Shown: positions 11,939-22,799, counted from the stretch's first letter. The stretch: 64,000 nucleotides of DNA from Kuschelorhynchus macadamiae (GCA_030620095.1 JAUTXW010002147.1:248001-312000), one strand, 5' to 3'. A program made the numbers and translations. The notes: generated by a model not told the origin, from the letters alone.

Positions 11939-12709
11939 CTTATTGACTCCTACTGCGCCACCTGGTGGTTATTTCAGAACATTAGTATAATTTTTAGCGA
12001 TTTGCGTTGAATATTATCTGTGGTATTATTACTGAATTATTGTGATGTAGGCTATGTCCATACAGATTAGGGAGATGTTGCGTACCCAGCGCCCTAATAT
12101 TTGTTTTATTTATATTTCCGGTTTGAAAAAAGTTAGGAAGCTGAAATTTGCACTGACTTATTGAGAATTTCCTCCTCTATTAAATTGTGTTAAAAGAGAT
12201 ATAGCGTGCTATTTAAAATTTTCAAAATAATGCGTAATAATTGTTGTGATGTCAATCAGCGCCCTCTAGTTACCACGGCGAAATCAAATCGGATTTTTTT
12301 TTTACATCAGATTATTAGTTAAGATGGGCTCTTTTAAACGAGACCTAGTTTGTTCAATTCCGTTGACTTATAACGGAGTTATTGACATTTAAATAAAAAC
12401 ATGTTTGACCTTCCCCCACCACTACATTTTACGAGATAGAGCAAAATATCCTTAACAAAAAAATCACAATTTGTCTACTCTTTACGATGGCAGTATTTAT
12501 AATATACCTTTACATGAATATTTTTTAAGAAACAGCCCTTTTTCTGATTGACCATAACAGTTGCGCCCCCTAGCGGCCATATGCGGAACTTCAAAATATT
12601 TTCCAGCGATTTCTCTTAGTCGATTTAGCTAATAATTTTTTTTCCCCCAAGTTATATGATTAACGGTTAGCGAGTTATGGCCGGCGTCCATTCTTAGTTG
12701 GCCACCCGG
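11939..12709. repeat. Right terminal inverted repeat (~771 bp)
   Basis: Near-identical reverse complement of 9397-10170. The inner edge (tactgcgccacctggtggtt) lies only ~90 bp after the transposase stop codon. Confidence 0.93.
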
Positions 12710-12860
12710 TACATGTAAAAGCTCGTTATCTTCACTAAAGCTACTAAAGACCTATTTAAGAAATTCTACTAGCGAAGAGAGACCAAATGGTTGACCCTTG
12801 ATGTTTGTACACCTGAACACTCCGGTAAAGGAAGAAAAGGTATTAAACCAGCTGGCTCTA
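12710..12860 (+). pseudogene. hAT transposase, 3' part beyond the nested insertion
   Basis: Immediately after the inserted element the frame continues as C-K-S-S-L-S-S-L-K-L-L-K-T-Y-L-R-N-S, then TSEERPNG, the conserved C-terminal hAT dimerisation block (CERSFS.LRRLKTYLR in relatives). Removing 9397-12709 plus one TA copy restores ...ITTCTCKSSLSSLK in frame with 8283-9396, which establishes both pieces as one former gene. A stop follows at the codon after PNG. Confidence 0.85.
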
Positions 12861-13108
12861 AAGCAATGCCGTTTGGATATTGTATTATAAGTATACTGTT
12901 TTTGATTAAATGTTTTGTATTATATATACGATTATATTATATATGTATATTCACCCCTCCACAAATTTCGACAACACAAATGTTTTAAATTTAGTACGGC
13001 TGAAAATTAACTTCTTAAATGTCACTTTTGTATAAAATGTTTTTCCTCGGTTTGTGTACCTATGTATTGAGAAGCCCCTCCCAGAGGAAATTTCTCGGTG
13101 CGTCACTG

Positions 13109-13409
13109 AATATCGCGGTATCTAGTTTAGGACTATGCCTATTAGCATAACCATTACTAGTATTTATAAATATTATGAGTAGATTTGTCTCAAAGTTATT
13201 GCATTTTGCTGCTTAGCAATTAACATTTTTGATCTTAATTAAAATCGTATTTTGACATAGAACAAACATATATTTTAGTTGGAATGTATATAAGTAGAAG
13301 GTTAGCCGTAACTGACTGGTTAAAAAAAAGCAGAACCAGAAGAAAGAAGACTAAAAACTATTTTATCTTCTAAGTTCTGGAATTTGTGGGGATGCAGTCA
13401 AAAATATAT
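13109..13409. other. Flank of the hAT element, nothing recognised
   Basis: AT-rich sequence without genes. It contains ggtatctagtt at 13117-13127, also found at 7851-7861 on the other side of the hAT element. Confidence 0.4.
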
Positions 13410-13910
13410 CAGTAAATTTCCTTTACCCGGAGCTTCCCTCGTTGTGAATCTCTACTTTCACTAGGAATAGTGAAGTGTGAACCAATTTAGTTCCGCACAT
13501 AGTCGGTAACACATATACTGCCTTTTCAAACGTTTTTATTGGGTGCCATTTGGTTCCACCATATTGGATTCGTACCAATATTTTACCAATTCCTATTTAT
13601 GTCACACTTCATTTTTAGGCATAATTTAAAATAAATTGAATAAGTCTTTTTCAAGACAGCCATTTTGTTCCGTCATGTGGAATTATTACCAGTTCATTCC
13701 TGTATCAAATTTAATTTTTCTGCAAAATTTGAAATCGGTTGAATAAGAAAAATTTTTTACGTTGATTTTTAAACATTTTATCTGGCCGCCATTTTTAGGG
13801 TGATTTTTTCATAATTTTATTTGGCCACCATTTTGTACCGCCATATCGAATTCGTATCATAATTTTACCAGTTTATCTCTATATCATACCTGTAACGAAA
13901 TAGACTATAG
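13410..13910 (-). repeat. Dispersed 'AAAATGGCGGCC' repeat, minus orientation
   Basis: Units contain a 'cannot-miss' core that reads aatccaatatggtggaacca and aaatggc on the minus strand, spaced by ~110-130 bp with linkers such as caaattttgcagaaaaatt. It ends on the left with a module containing gaagtgtgaaccaatttagt at about 13470. The same module and units occur in + orientation at 49900-52290. No coding content. Confidence 0.75.
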
Positions 13911-14990
13911 CAATAGAGCAGGCTATATAAATTCCTAATTTATTATTTCTCATGACAAATGATAAACGTGAGTATTAGAGAGAAGTCGTTAAGTTAATGC
14001 TAATAATAACTGAAACATTTTATTTGGTTCGATTCAATTATAATAAATTGTCAATTTACTAGGTTAAAAATACAATAGAATATTTTATAATAGAAGGCGA
14101 AATTTTTTTGGAAAACATTGTTTCCCTTCAGGAATGATGCCTTTCTTTTTTTTCGCCATGGCCTTTTTGAGGAGAACGCTGATAAGTTAGTTTAAGTTTT
14201 AGCTATTTATATAGAATGTACTTTTATCTTATTTAGACGGAAATGTAATTGTATTTCAATTAAATACAAAGTAGAACTCTAGGCGACACATGAAATATGT
14301 ATTAATTAAAGCTCAGGGTGCGCCTTTGACGACGCATTGCATTTAGGCGAATAAGAAACTTCTGGGCGAGCAGTTCATGCCAAATTAGGTATCGACCTTT
14401 TTTCTGATTTCTAAAACAAGAGTTAGTCTGTGTCAAAGTTCTGTTTGTTACAGTTGATTTCAAATTCTTCTTTTGTAGAGGTTTATGCGGCTTTACGTAT
14501 AGAGTGGGTTGTCAAAGTTGGGGGTTTATCAGAGATATTTTATTTTCATTCTATGATTTATTTGGGAACTAATTCTTACATATTTTCAAGAGTTAACTTT
14601 ATAGTTTATTTGAAGATTTTTATTGTCTTTTCTTTTTTGGGGATTTTAAGTAAATTGCGTCATATTTTAGATTTTAATTTAGATTTTTTTTGTTCCTTCC
14701 AATTTTAAGTGTTATTTTTGTACAGTAATTTACATAATTTTATTTTTTCTTAATAGATCTTTAAGTTGTTTTTAAAAAACCAAGTTTTTTTTGAATAAAC
14801 CACCTGCTAGTTAAAATAAATATATTCAAGAAGAAGATACCAACGTTGTGGCAGTTTGCTGTAGAATTAGTGACATAAGATATTTAATTAATTTATTCTA
14901 ACAATTATATTGGATAACATTGTATATTATAATTTACGAAGAAGCCTACAGAGTACCTTTGATTTTTCTTATCATATCTTATTTAATTTC
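13911..14990. other. Unassigned intronic sequence
   Basis: Very T-rich. A 92-codon open frame at 14430-14708 is hydrophobic because of its T content and has no recognised motif. Confidence 0.5.
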
Positions 14991-15300
14991 AGTAATGTAA
15001 CAGGGTTGCCCACTTTTCACATTATGCTCTATAACCTTGTTACATACCTAATTTTTGCATAAAATTTGAAATCAATCTAATAACTAGTTTTTTTTTATGT
15101 TTATTAAGCCACAATTTTGTTTGGCCATCTTGGATCGTACCAAAATTTTTCCAGTTGATTCCTACGTTATTCTTGATTGTTATGCAACATTTCAGGTAAA
15201 ATTGGATAAGTAGTTTTTTGGTAATAATATTAATTAACATTTCACTAGGCCGCCATAATGGATTTTTACCAAAATGTTACCAGGTCATCCTCATATGACC
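14991..15300 (-). repeat. Second copy of the dispersed 'AAAATGGCGGCC' repeat, minus orientation
   Basis: Contains tttgaaatcaatctaataac, aattttgtttggccatcttg, ccaaaatttttccagttga and aggccgccataatggat, each matching linkers or cores of the family seen at 13410-13910 and 49900-52290. Confidence 0.65.
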
Positions 15301-15892
15301 CTTACTGTTTAACAGCAGGACATTACATGCGTTAAAATAGCCAGGCCATTATTTCAATTATCTGTTAATTTTGCAAATTTTACTTTTCCAGTATTAAAAA
15401 AAGTTTCCCCAAATATGATATTAATGAACCATGGGGCAGCGAAGACTTTTAAATTTATCTATTATTAGCACAGAAAAAATTATATAACATTGACGTTAAC
15501 TGTCTAATTTTGGTTTAAAGTAATCAATAAAGAATATTTGTAGTTCAGGTTCTTTTTTGTAAGAGGAAAATTAGCGTCCATATTAGATTTCCCGTTATAA
15601 TTGTTATTTGTATTTTTTTTTATAAAATAACCACCTTTAGACATAGTATATTGATCATATATAATTGAAGAATAATTAAAATTTTTAAATACATGCGTTA
15701 CACAAACACCCTGCATACTTTTTGCAATTTGAAAAGAACAAGAACAGTGGTTTGTATATTTCCTAAATTTATATATTTAAATGGGGGGGCGCCAAAACAA
15801 TTCTTGCACTCGGGCGGCAACTACGCCAGGATCGACCCTGTTTATAACGAAAATATATGGCTGCCATATAACAAATCTGTGTTTTATTCCAG

Positions 15893-16091
15893 ACTCAAAT
15901 CACGACTCTATGCATCGCCACAAGCATGAATGCTACTGTTGCACTGGTATGCCTGTACTCTCCCAAGGTATATATAATTGTATTCCATCCCGATAAAAAT
16001 GTGAGAAAACTAACGATGAACAGCGCTGCCTACAAGAAATACAATGCGCAGCCTTCAACCTCTTATGCAACATCATCGCTATCAATGAAAG
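15893..16091 (+). CDS. mGluR: Metabotropic glutamate receptor, TM7 exon
   Basis: A 199 bp exon bounded by tgttttattccag| and aatgaaag|gtaaga. It is open throughout: TQITTLCIATSMNATVALV, then CLYSPKVYIIVFHPDKNVRK, then LTMNSAAYKKYNAQPSTSY, ATSSLSMK. This is transmembrane helix 7 and the proximal cytoplasmic tail of a class C GPCR. The TTxCI...SVALGCL..PKVxIIxFxPxKNV signature is that of group II/III metabotropic glutamate receptors. The receptor binds glutamate through an extracellular Venus-flytrap domain and signals through G proteins at the plasma membrane. The exon starts in phase 0 and ends in phase 1, matching the exon at 49642. Upstream exons are not in the window. The family is identified from motifs; orthology within mGluRs is inferred. 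Confidence 0.88.
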
Positions 16092-16694
16092 GTAAGAATA
16101 CGGATTTAAAATGTAAAACATATTTTTCGTTTTTAGTTAAACATAGCTTAAGTATTATAAATTTTATATTAATATAAAGTCATAAAATTATTTTTATCTC
16201 TATCTTGTGATGGAAATTAAATATAAAATCTTAGAGGAAAATAACCTCCTTCTTAAGGAAAATTATGAACTTTTGAAAGGAAAAACTACTCAAGAAAAAC
16301 ATAACATAAAATCGATGATGTAAAAAACCAAAACAAAGGGATTGTGAAAATAAAAAATCAGCTCCTGGAGGACAGGCAACTGCCAATACGAACCCTGCAC
16401 CTTCAACTTATGTATCCAGACAAACAGAATTCGAAAATCCAAAACCTGCCGCTGGTGCATAGTCAACCAACACTGGAAACCTTGCACCTGCAACTTACGC
16501 CACCAGAGTGACGCGTCGGCTTTCGAACTCCAGTCTGCAATCTTCGGAAGCAGGAACATTCACAAAAAATGTAAACAAAAACCCACTAGCTCCAGCCCCC
16601 CAAATTATGATACAGGGACCTGAGGTAAAAAAATGCCATCCACGAAGCAGTTACAGCAACGAAAATAAATAATATTCTTAATTTAGCTCCATCC

Positions 16695-17075
16695 TTGACC
16701 CCACGTGACGAGGACGGGGAATGGAAGAAACAAAAAAGAAGATCCAATTATAGACGTTTTATGGTAGGTGGAAACGAAGTAATAGATTCTGTAAAGTCAA
16801 TTCCTAAGTTTGTGGCACTCCATGTTTCGAGGTTGCTTCCAGAAACCACCCCTAAAGACTTGGAAGCAATTCTGAAAAATCACTTCCCGGAGGTAAAGTG
16901 TGAAACACATTCATCAAAACGTCGAGAAGTATATTCCTCAATGAAAGTCATTATTAACCAGGAAAACTTCAAAAAGACATGGCAGGGAGAGATATGGCCT
17001 AACGGTGTCTTAGTTTCAAAGTTTATTGTGAAGCGGAGGGTCCTGCAGGAGAAAAATGTGGACCCTCAGAAATAA
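16695..17075 (+). pseudogene. LINE A ORF1 protein, C-terminal part
   Basis: Reads DEDGEWKKQKRRSNYRRFMV then FVALHVSRLLPETTPKDLEA and ILKNHFPEV, resembling the RRM-like nucleic-acid-binding half of CR1/Jockey ORF1 proteins. Upstream (16205-16690) a frameshifted stretch has EENNLLLKENYELLKGK, a coiled-coil-like segment, then Pro/Thr/Ser-rich sequence with stops. The protein would package LINE RNA. Not intact. Confidence 0.65.
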
Positions 17076-17185
17076 GAATAAATAGTGGGACTCGCATAAC
17101 TACGTCTAAAAGTAAATGTGAAATAAATCCAACAGAAAGTTCTCTATCAATGTATTTCCAGAATATATAAAGTCTGTCCAACAAA

Positions 17186-18004
17186 ATGAAAGATCTGTCT
17201 ATCATAGTCGATCAATATTTGGTTGACATTGTGTGTTTATGTGAGCATTGGCTTAACTCCTCGATAATAACTTATTATGATTTGCCAGGTTACAGTATCG
17301 TAAACTCCTTTACTCGTACAAAACATCAACATGGCGGGGGTAATGATTTATTTAAAATCCTGAAACAATCAAATAAAAAAAAATTGATTGATAAATTATC
17401 AGAGGATATTCACTGTGAAATATGTGCTGTGGAAATTAAAAATATTAATGTCATAATAGTGTGTGTATACCGCTTAGTACCTTTATTTCTAAAAAAAATC
17501 AATGATGTTTTATCTTTTCTTGATGGATCCAATATGGTGGTTTTAACATTAAGACTCTCGATGAGATCACATGATACCATCGATTTTTTGAATATGGTAA
17601 ATAGTTTTAGGCTTGATTTGCTCGTAAGTGAACCTACACGTATTACTGAAACCTGTGGAAAATGCATTGACAACTACATCTCCAACATTGGGAAAGAATG
17701 TCGCATCTCAGTGTTTGAGGGATTTATTTCTGATCATAAAGGTATAATGAATAGTCTTAAATTAGAGAATTCTACCAACATTGATAATGCTACTGAAATT
17801 GTACATTTTAGACCTATGTCAGGACGCTTCTGTAAAAAAGTAACCACCACATTACAAAATTATGACTGGAATGTTCTCTTTAGTCAGCTACAAGGTCCTG
17901 ACCTCATGTGTGACTGTTTTCTTAAAATATTTCTAAATTTAATTGATGAACATTTGCCAATAAAAACTAAAACCGTACACTCTGAAAATAAAGAAAAAAA
18001 GTAA
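17186..18004 (+). pseudogene. LINE A APE-type endonuclease domain
   Basis: A 272-codon frame with the order expected of the endonuclease that nicks target DNA: VDIVCLCEHWLNSS (the Glu block), CVYRLVPLF, SEPTRITETCGKCIDNYISN and the terminal FISDHKGI (catalytic Asp-His). The GDFN block that should lie near residue 120 has been lost and reads VVLTLRLSM, so the enzyme would be inactive. The frame stops at 18002-18004; a few residues later the element is interrupted by LINE B. Confidence 0.85.
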
Positions 18005-18124
18005 TTCACTCATGAGCTTAAAATTTTAAGAGATAGGATTAAGTTTATTACTTTTGCTAGAGATAATCCTGGTATAAATTGTAGGGATGATATCAGGTTA
18101 GCCAGAATGGCCTATAAAATAAAT

Positions 18125-19290
18125 AAAATAAAAATAAATATGGCTTTATTGTAATTTTAAGAAAATTTAAATTACAATTGGCGGAGTTGAAGCCAAGCTT
18201 CCTATCCCAACCAGCAGATACATGTATACATGAATTATTATACAAGATATTGTTTTATCTAAGTGGCTAAAATGTAAAACATAACATAAAAAAAATACAG
18301 GCTATCAATAGGGTTTTCTAATTGAATATAATTAGCTCACAACCTGCAGAAGAACCCCTTTAAGAGGGCAGAGAAAGAGAAACAAGAGCAAAAATTATAA
18401 TAAGAAGTTCAAAAATAAGTTTAACAGAAATTATGAATTATTGTTCTAACTGCTTTTTTAAACCTGTAACCTGAGGCATCGTTTAAATAAGCAGGTACTT
18501 TATTGTACATCTTTGATATCTGGTAAGAAAAGGACCGCTCATACATCGAAGTCCGATGTATAGGTGCAGTCAAGGTGTTTTTATGCCTCAGGTCTAAGTT
18601 GTGTGCATCGTACCTTAATTTTACTTTGCTATATAAATAACAAGGACATTTATTACAAATTATCTTATTATATAAAACTAAACTATGTACCACCCGTCTT
18701 TCATTCATTCTCAACCAGTGGATTTCCCGCAATTTTGCACTAACACCTCTTTCACGACCCCGAATACCACAAATCAGACGTACACACGAATTCTGCATAA
18801 ACTGGATTCTTTTGACATCACAGTCCGAAAGGCAGGGTCCATACAGCACATCGCAGTAGTTAAAGTGCGATAAGACGATGGAATCACAAAGTAACTTTTT
18901 AGCACTATCAGTAAGGAGGGCGCGTTTATTAAAAATGAGTTTAAAATCAGAAAATGCCCTCTTAACACACATATTTATATGCTCCGAGAACCTAAGATTA
19001 GTGTCCATTAGGAGACCTAAATTTTTAGCAATTATAAGTATTCAAGATCTTACCATTTAAGCTAATTTTAAGAAGATTCTGGTTTTGATCTCGTGACTGT
19101 GTCCGACCAAACAACAAAATTTGTGATTTTGCTGGATTTATTTCCAAGCAATGCGCCTTTGACGCTCTCATAAAAACATTTAGATCATGCGTCAATTTAT
19201 CATTAGCCTCCAAGATCCCACTAGGTTTAAAAGAAAAATACAATTGAGTGTCATCTGCGTAGAAATGCGCAGAACAATACCGTAAATATG
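18125..19290 (-). mobile_element. LINE B: 5'-truncated LINE inserted antisense into LINE A
   Basis: The minus strand carries reverse transcriptase from the YADDTQLYF box (near 19240-19275) through the C-terminus (18421-19008), then a 3' tail of TTTATTTTATTT-type repeats at 18118-18145. The 5' end is truncated just upstream of YADD. LINE A sequence resumes at about 19293. A short tataa is present at both edges and may be part of the target duplication. Confidence 0.8.
18421..19275 (-). pseudogene. LINE B reverse transcriptase, C-terminal part
   Basis: The segments are FYADDTQLYFSF, NPAKSQILLFGR (thumb-proximal NP.KS motif), MDTNLRFSEHINMCVKRAF, LCDSIVLSHFNYCDVLYGP, LREIHWLRMNERRVVHSLVL and YLNDASGYRFKKAVRTII, in the order of CR1/Jockey reverse transcriptases. 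One frameshift separates the part ending near 19025 from the part starting near 19008. Only the last third of the enzyme is present, so it was dead on arrival. Confidence 0.85.
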
Positions 19291-19299
19291 TTATATAAG

Positions 19300-20823
19300 G
19301 ATAAAGAAGTTTATGTGTATAAAAAAATATGTGGAGAATAGGATTGTGAATTCTGGTAATAAGTCTCGAGAGATCTGGAGGTTGGTTAAGGAGGCTGGAA
19401 CAAAATCCATGACTTACCCAGTATCCCCTTTAGAATTTAATACATTTTTTACAAATTTACCTTTGATGATTACAGAGAATATTTCTTGTGATAAAAAAAA
19501 GCCATGGATATGGTCTCAAACGATTTTCAGTGTGATGCTACCATTTTCCTTGCCCCTTTTACCAGCGATGAGGTGGCGCAGTTAATTGCGAATTTGTCAA
19601 ATAGTAGCGCAAAGATGTTTTTGATATAAGTAATAAAACGATAAAAACACAAAAAGATGGAATATTAGGTCCATCATTATAAATAACTGCTTTTTCTGGG
19701 GAATATTTCCCTCTCAACTAAAAACTTAAAATGTATGTCCAATTTACAAAAAGAGGGACATGGATAATAAAAGCAACTACCGCCCAATCTCGGTCGTATC
19801 TATCCTATCAAAAATTATCGAACTTGCATTTGCTAAGAGACTGACAACATTCTTATGCAAAAAAACTATTATCACTCAAACAATTTGGTTTTCAAAAGGC
19901 TCTATCAGCTTGTAGAATGCAATGGTGTGAAGTCTTCGGTACTGCAGGTTAAGATGGGTATAACACAGGGGTCAATCCTGGGTCCCTTACTCTTTTTGTT
20001 GTATTCGAATGGTCTGTCATATCAACTTAACCTACTGAATACTATCCAATACGCCGACGATACCACCTTGCATGCTGCACACATTAATGCTGACTCTTCT
20101 TTAGGGCTTATAAATGATGGCTTAGAACTTGCCAAGAACTGGTTCAGTTCGAATTCACTTCTACTAAACACTGAAAAAACAGTAACCATGGAATTTTCCT
20201 TGCTACCTTCTAACCATCAGGAAGAAGTGAAGTTCTTAGGACTTAGATAGAAGTCTGACATTTGGGTGCCATGTAGGACATCTTTCTGCGAGGCTTTCGG
20301 GTATAATCTTCTTAATTAGGAAAATGTCTGGATATGCTTCGGGGGAGGTTTTGAGAACTGCCTACATGGGTTTATTTCGGAGCCAGTTACTCTATAGTAT
20401 TTTATTTTGGGGAAACTCTACAGAATCCTCTGTCATATGTAAATAACAAAAATCCATAATTATTATTTTAAACAATTAAAAATGATGACACTTCCAGCAC
20501 TTTATATATATCAATGTCTATTGTATGCAAAATTAAATATAAATAAACTTGTAACAAATGAATCTATACATTCTTATGATACTAGACAGAAATCGTTGAT
20601 TGTTGTGCCACTGCACCGATCGACTCTAGCCCAGAAAACGTTTATGATCACTTCTATTAAATTATATAATAGTTTACCTGAGGAAATAAAAAATTTAACA
20701 AATAACAACTTTAAAAAGACTATTAAAATGATTTTATTGTCTATGTGTCCTTATAGCATGGATGACTGCCTGAATAATTGTCGTTGGAGAGCCAACATAG
20801 GATTGGAAAGAATGGTAAAATAA
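19300..20823 (+). pseudogene. LINE A reverse transcriptase
   Basis: Frames joined by eye: SREIWRLVKEAGTKSM, KSNYRPISVVSILSKIIE (NYRPIS block, near 19770-19815), KMGITQGSILGPLLFLLYSN, TIQYADDTTLHAA (catalytic YADD, near 20045-20065), SSNSLLLNTEKT, and after a gap SIHSYDTRQKSLIVVPLH, LYNSLPEEIKNLTNNNFKK (20550-20720). It would copy LINE RNA into the nicked target. Several stops and deletions; not functional. Confidence 0.85.
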
Positions 20824-21137
20824 AACACTGTAAATTTATATATGTAGATATTGATTTCTTGTTCATTTATGGCTTCCAGGAGCTTTTCATGTACTGTTAG
20901 TGTTTTTTTTTTAATTTCAATGGCTAAACCCAGATATAAGTTTTATACTATATGTTTGTCTAACCTAGCATTAAGTTTTATGATTTTTCTAGTATTAATT
21001 TTTACCTCTCGGCATGGGACTCAGGGTGTTTTCCACACAGAGTGGAAATCATGATGAACTCCAGACACCATTTCTGACGATGCTTAAACAATGTATTGTT
21101 GATCAGCAAATAAAGAATTATTATTATTATTATTTTT
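20824..21137 (+). other. LINE A 3' untranslated region and tail
   Basis: Non-coding after the reverse transcriptase. Contains ttccacacagagtggaaatc (a small palindrome) and ends in aataaagaattattattattattat. Confidence 0.65.
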
Positions 21138-21180
21138 ATGACTTGTTGTCTCACAGTATTCCTATGGTTGTGTTTCATAC

Positions 21181-21487
21181 TGGTCACTCTGTATACATAA
21201 AATTACATAACGAGATAGCAAAAAAGATACCCTTTAGCAAATGGGGTTGTATGTCTATTACAGACCTCAATGCTTTAGTATGAAAAGGGTATTTAAAAAA
21301 ATATAAATTTAATTATAAAACTCGCCGCCTTTATCGCCCTTATACCTGTGTTTTTTTATATTATTATCACAAAAAGAAGGGTGAACGGATTTAAAACCAA
21401 AATACTGCAGTTTGGCGTGTGACTCATCAAAATCGACAAGCAGTTGCGAGAACAAACAAAAAAATACATACAGGTCGAATTGAGAAC
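21181..21487. repeat. Dispersed repeat copy (partner at 41078-41390)
   Basis: Shares long blocks with 41078-41390: ataaaattacataac, gaaaagggtatttaaaaaaa, ctttatcgccct, gactcatcaaaatcg and atacatacaggtcgaattga. The second half of this repeat family reappears at 22690-22742, on the far side of the inserted transposase relic. Confidence 0.75.
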
Positions 21488-22690
21488 TACAAAAAAAAAT
21501 CGCTAAAAAGTAAAAAATAATATTTTATTTATTCTTTAAATATAGACATTTTGAAGCCGACGCCCAAAGCAGCTTCACCCAGCCATTACAAAATATAGTT
21601 GACTATATAGTGACTCTTTTTGCAGTTGTTTCAGTTTAAGCAACTAAAAATACAACTTTTTGGTCTATTGTGTTTTGTTCGTATCTAGCCTCATTTTCGA
21701 GAAAAAAAATAAAAGATACTTTAAACAACTTTAAAAATTATCCATGGACAACATTAAAAAAATAAAAACTATGTATTAATTGCTATGCATAAATTATAGA
21801 AAAATAAAAAATAAACAATTTCGACCTTAAAGTAGATAAAGAAAATGACTACCATCTGATAAAATACACGATTGAAATCGCTTCGTCATTGATTGTCTGA
21901 CACGTTTGAAAAGCCCTGGAGTATTCCATTATGACATTGCAATTGTCGATTATTCTATTTCTCAAGTCGTTTTCATCTAGTACAGGAGTTTTATAAACCA
22001 GAGCCTTCAGATGACCCCCATAAATAGAAATCTAGAGGCGATTAGGGTAAGTAATGTCGAGATGCTGATTCATCTTCTAACAAATTGGGTAGATGTTCTC
22101 GCAAAAAGTCTGTATAGGATTCACCTGTTAATCTTGCTGGTAAAAAAAATGGGCCAATTAAATAGCTATCAATAATACCTACCTATACGTGCAGCGAAAA
22201 TTGTTGCTGAAAATGACTTTCTCTAATAACGTTAGAATTTTCGTCGGCCCAAAAACGGTTTTTACGATAATTAATGATAGCGTCTCGTGAAAAATTTGCC
22301 TCGTCCGTAAATAAAATGGTAAAAAATTGTTATTGTGTGCCATCGTATGAAGCAACCACTTACAAAACATTTATCATGGGTGAAAATCCCGAAGCAGTAA
22401 AGCTTGAACCCGCTGTATGTAATATGGGTGCAGTAGATTTCTTATTAAAACTTTCCAAACTGTTTTTGGGCTGACTTGAAGCTGTAGTGCAATCTTCCTG
22501 GTACTATTTGAAGAATCTTCTTCGACCGCATTAAGTATAGCTTCTTCTAGTTCAGGCGTTGTTACAGTTTCTGGTCTTCCACTACCTGTATTTTTATTAA
22601 AACTACCAGTTTCACTTAATCTTGCATGTATCGTTCTAAATGTTTTAGCACATGGAATTACTCTGTTAGGATATCTGTCTCTGTAAATTA
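21488..22690 (-). mobile_element. Transposase-bearing insertion flanked by a 30 bp direct repeat
   Basis: The sequence aaaaaaatacatacaggtcg plus aattgagaac occurs at 21458-21487 and again at 22691-22721. Everything between is foreign to the repeat it splits. It carries a minus-strand DUF4817/DDE transposase relic. Its first ~110 bp (from 21488) match 40095-40205. A 30 bp flank is too long for a TA-type duplication, so the arrangement may come from recombination rather than simple insertion. Confidence 0.6.
21840..22690 (-). pseudogene. DUF4817/DDE transposase relic
   Basis: On the minus strand: YRDRYPNRVIPCAKTFRTI, HARLSETGSF (helix-turn-helix end), PETVTTPELEEAILNAVEED, NSTRKIALQLQVSPKTVWKV, HPYYIQRVQALL, FCKWLL, then FTDEANF-like and NRFWADENSN, and later PARLTGESYTDFLREHLPNL and SPLDFYLWGS. 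The block holding the second Asp (QQDGAPAH in relatives) is deleted, and the N-terminal ~25 residues are cut off at 22690 where the flanking repeat begins. Non-functional. Same architecture as the intact gene at 10647-11852. Confidence 0.85.
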
Positions 22691-22799
22691 AAAAAAAATA
22701 CATACAGGTCGAATTGAGAACCTCCTTCTTTTTTTGAATTCGGTTCAAAAGGCTTGGTGGCTTTACTAGAAGTAGTAGTGATTAAATAACATGGTACGA

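Larger units (their letters stand above)
9397..12709 (+). mobile_element. Young Tc1/mariner-superfamily element with ~770 bp inverted ends
   Basis: The element is 3313 bp and flanked by TA on both sides (9395-9396 and 12710-12711). It starts cggggtggccaacta and ends tagttggccacccgg. The two ~770 bp arms differ only at a handful of positions over their length, which implies recent insertion. It carries a single intact transposase gene with one intron and sits inside the hAT relic. The combination of intact gene, near-identical arms and clean target duplication makes it the best candidate for an active transposon in the window. Confidence 0.93.
7857..13108 (+). mobile_element. Degraded hAT-superfamily transposon (ZMYM1-like transposase)
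   Basis: The left end (agttgcgcatttaggggga, near 7858) and right end (tttctcggtgcgtcactg, ending 13108) resemble hAT ends of the CAGTGGCG...CACTG kind. Between them lies a broken transposase with a TTF-type zinc finger and hAT dimerisation tail. A younger element (9397-12709) is inserted inside. No clean 8 bp target duplication was found next to these ends, so they are approximate. Confidence 0.65.
16180..21137 (+). mobile_element. LINE A: CR1/Jockey-group non-LTR retrotransposon, defective
   Basis: In order on the + strand: an ORF1 region with a coiled-coil-like start (16205-16290) and a basic RNA-binding-like part (16695-17075), an APE endonuclease (17186-18004), then a reverse transcriptase (about 19310-20820) after an interruption by LINE B. 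The 3' end is an AATAAAG followed by (ATT)n at about 21109-21137, a tail typical of the CR1 group. Many stops and frameshifts. It lies ~90 bp downstream of the mGluR TM7 exon, within the intron, in the sense orientation. Confidence 0.85.

Noticed and set aside
7851..13127. ggtatctagtt on both sides of the hAT element as its target duplication
   Set aside because: It overlaps the left end and lies 8 bp beyond the right end, so it does not flank the recognised CACTG-type termini correctly.
14430..14708. Hydrophobic 92-codon frame that could be read as membrane protein
   Set aside because: Hydrophobicity follows from the T-rich sequence; no family motif.
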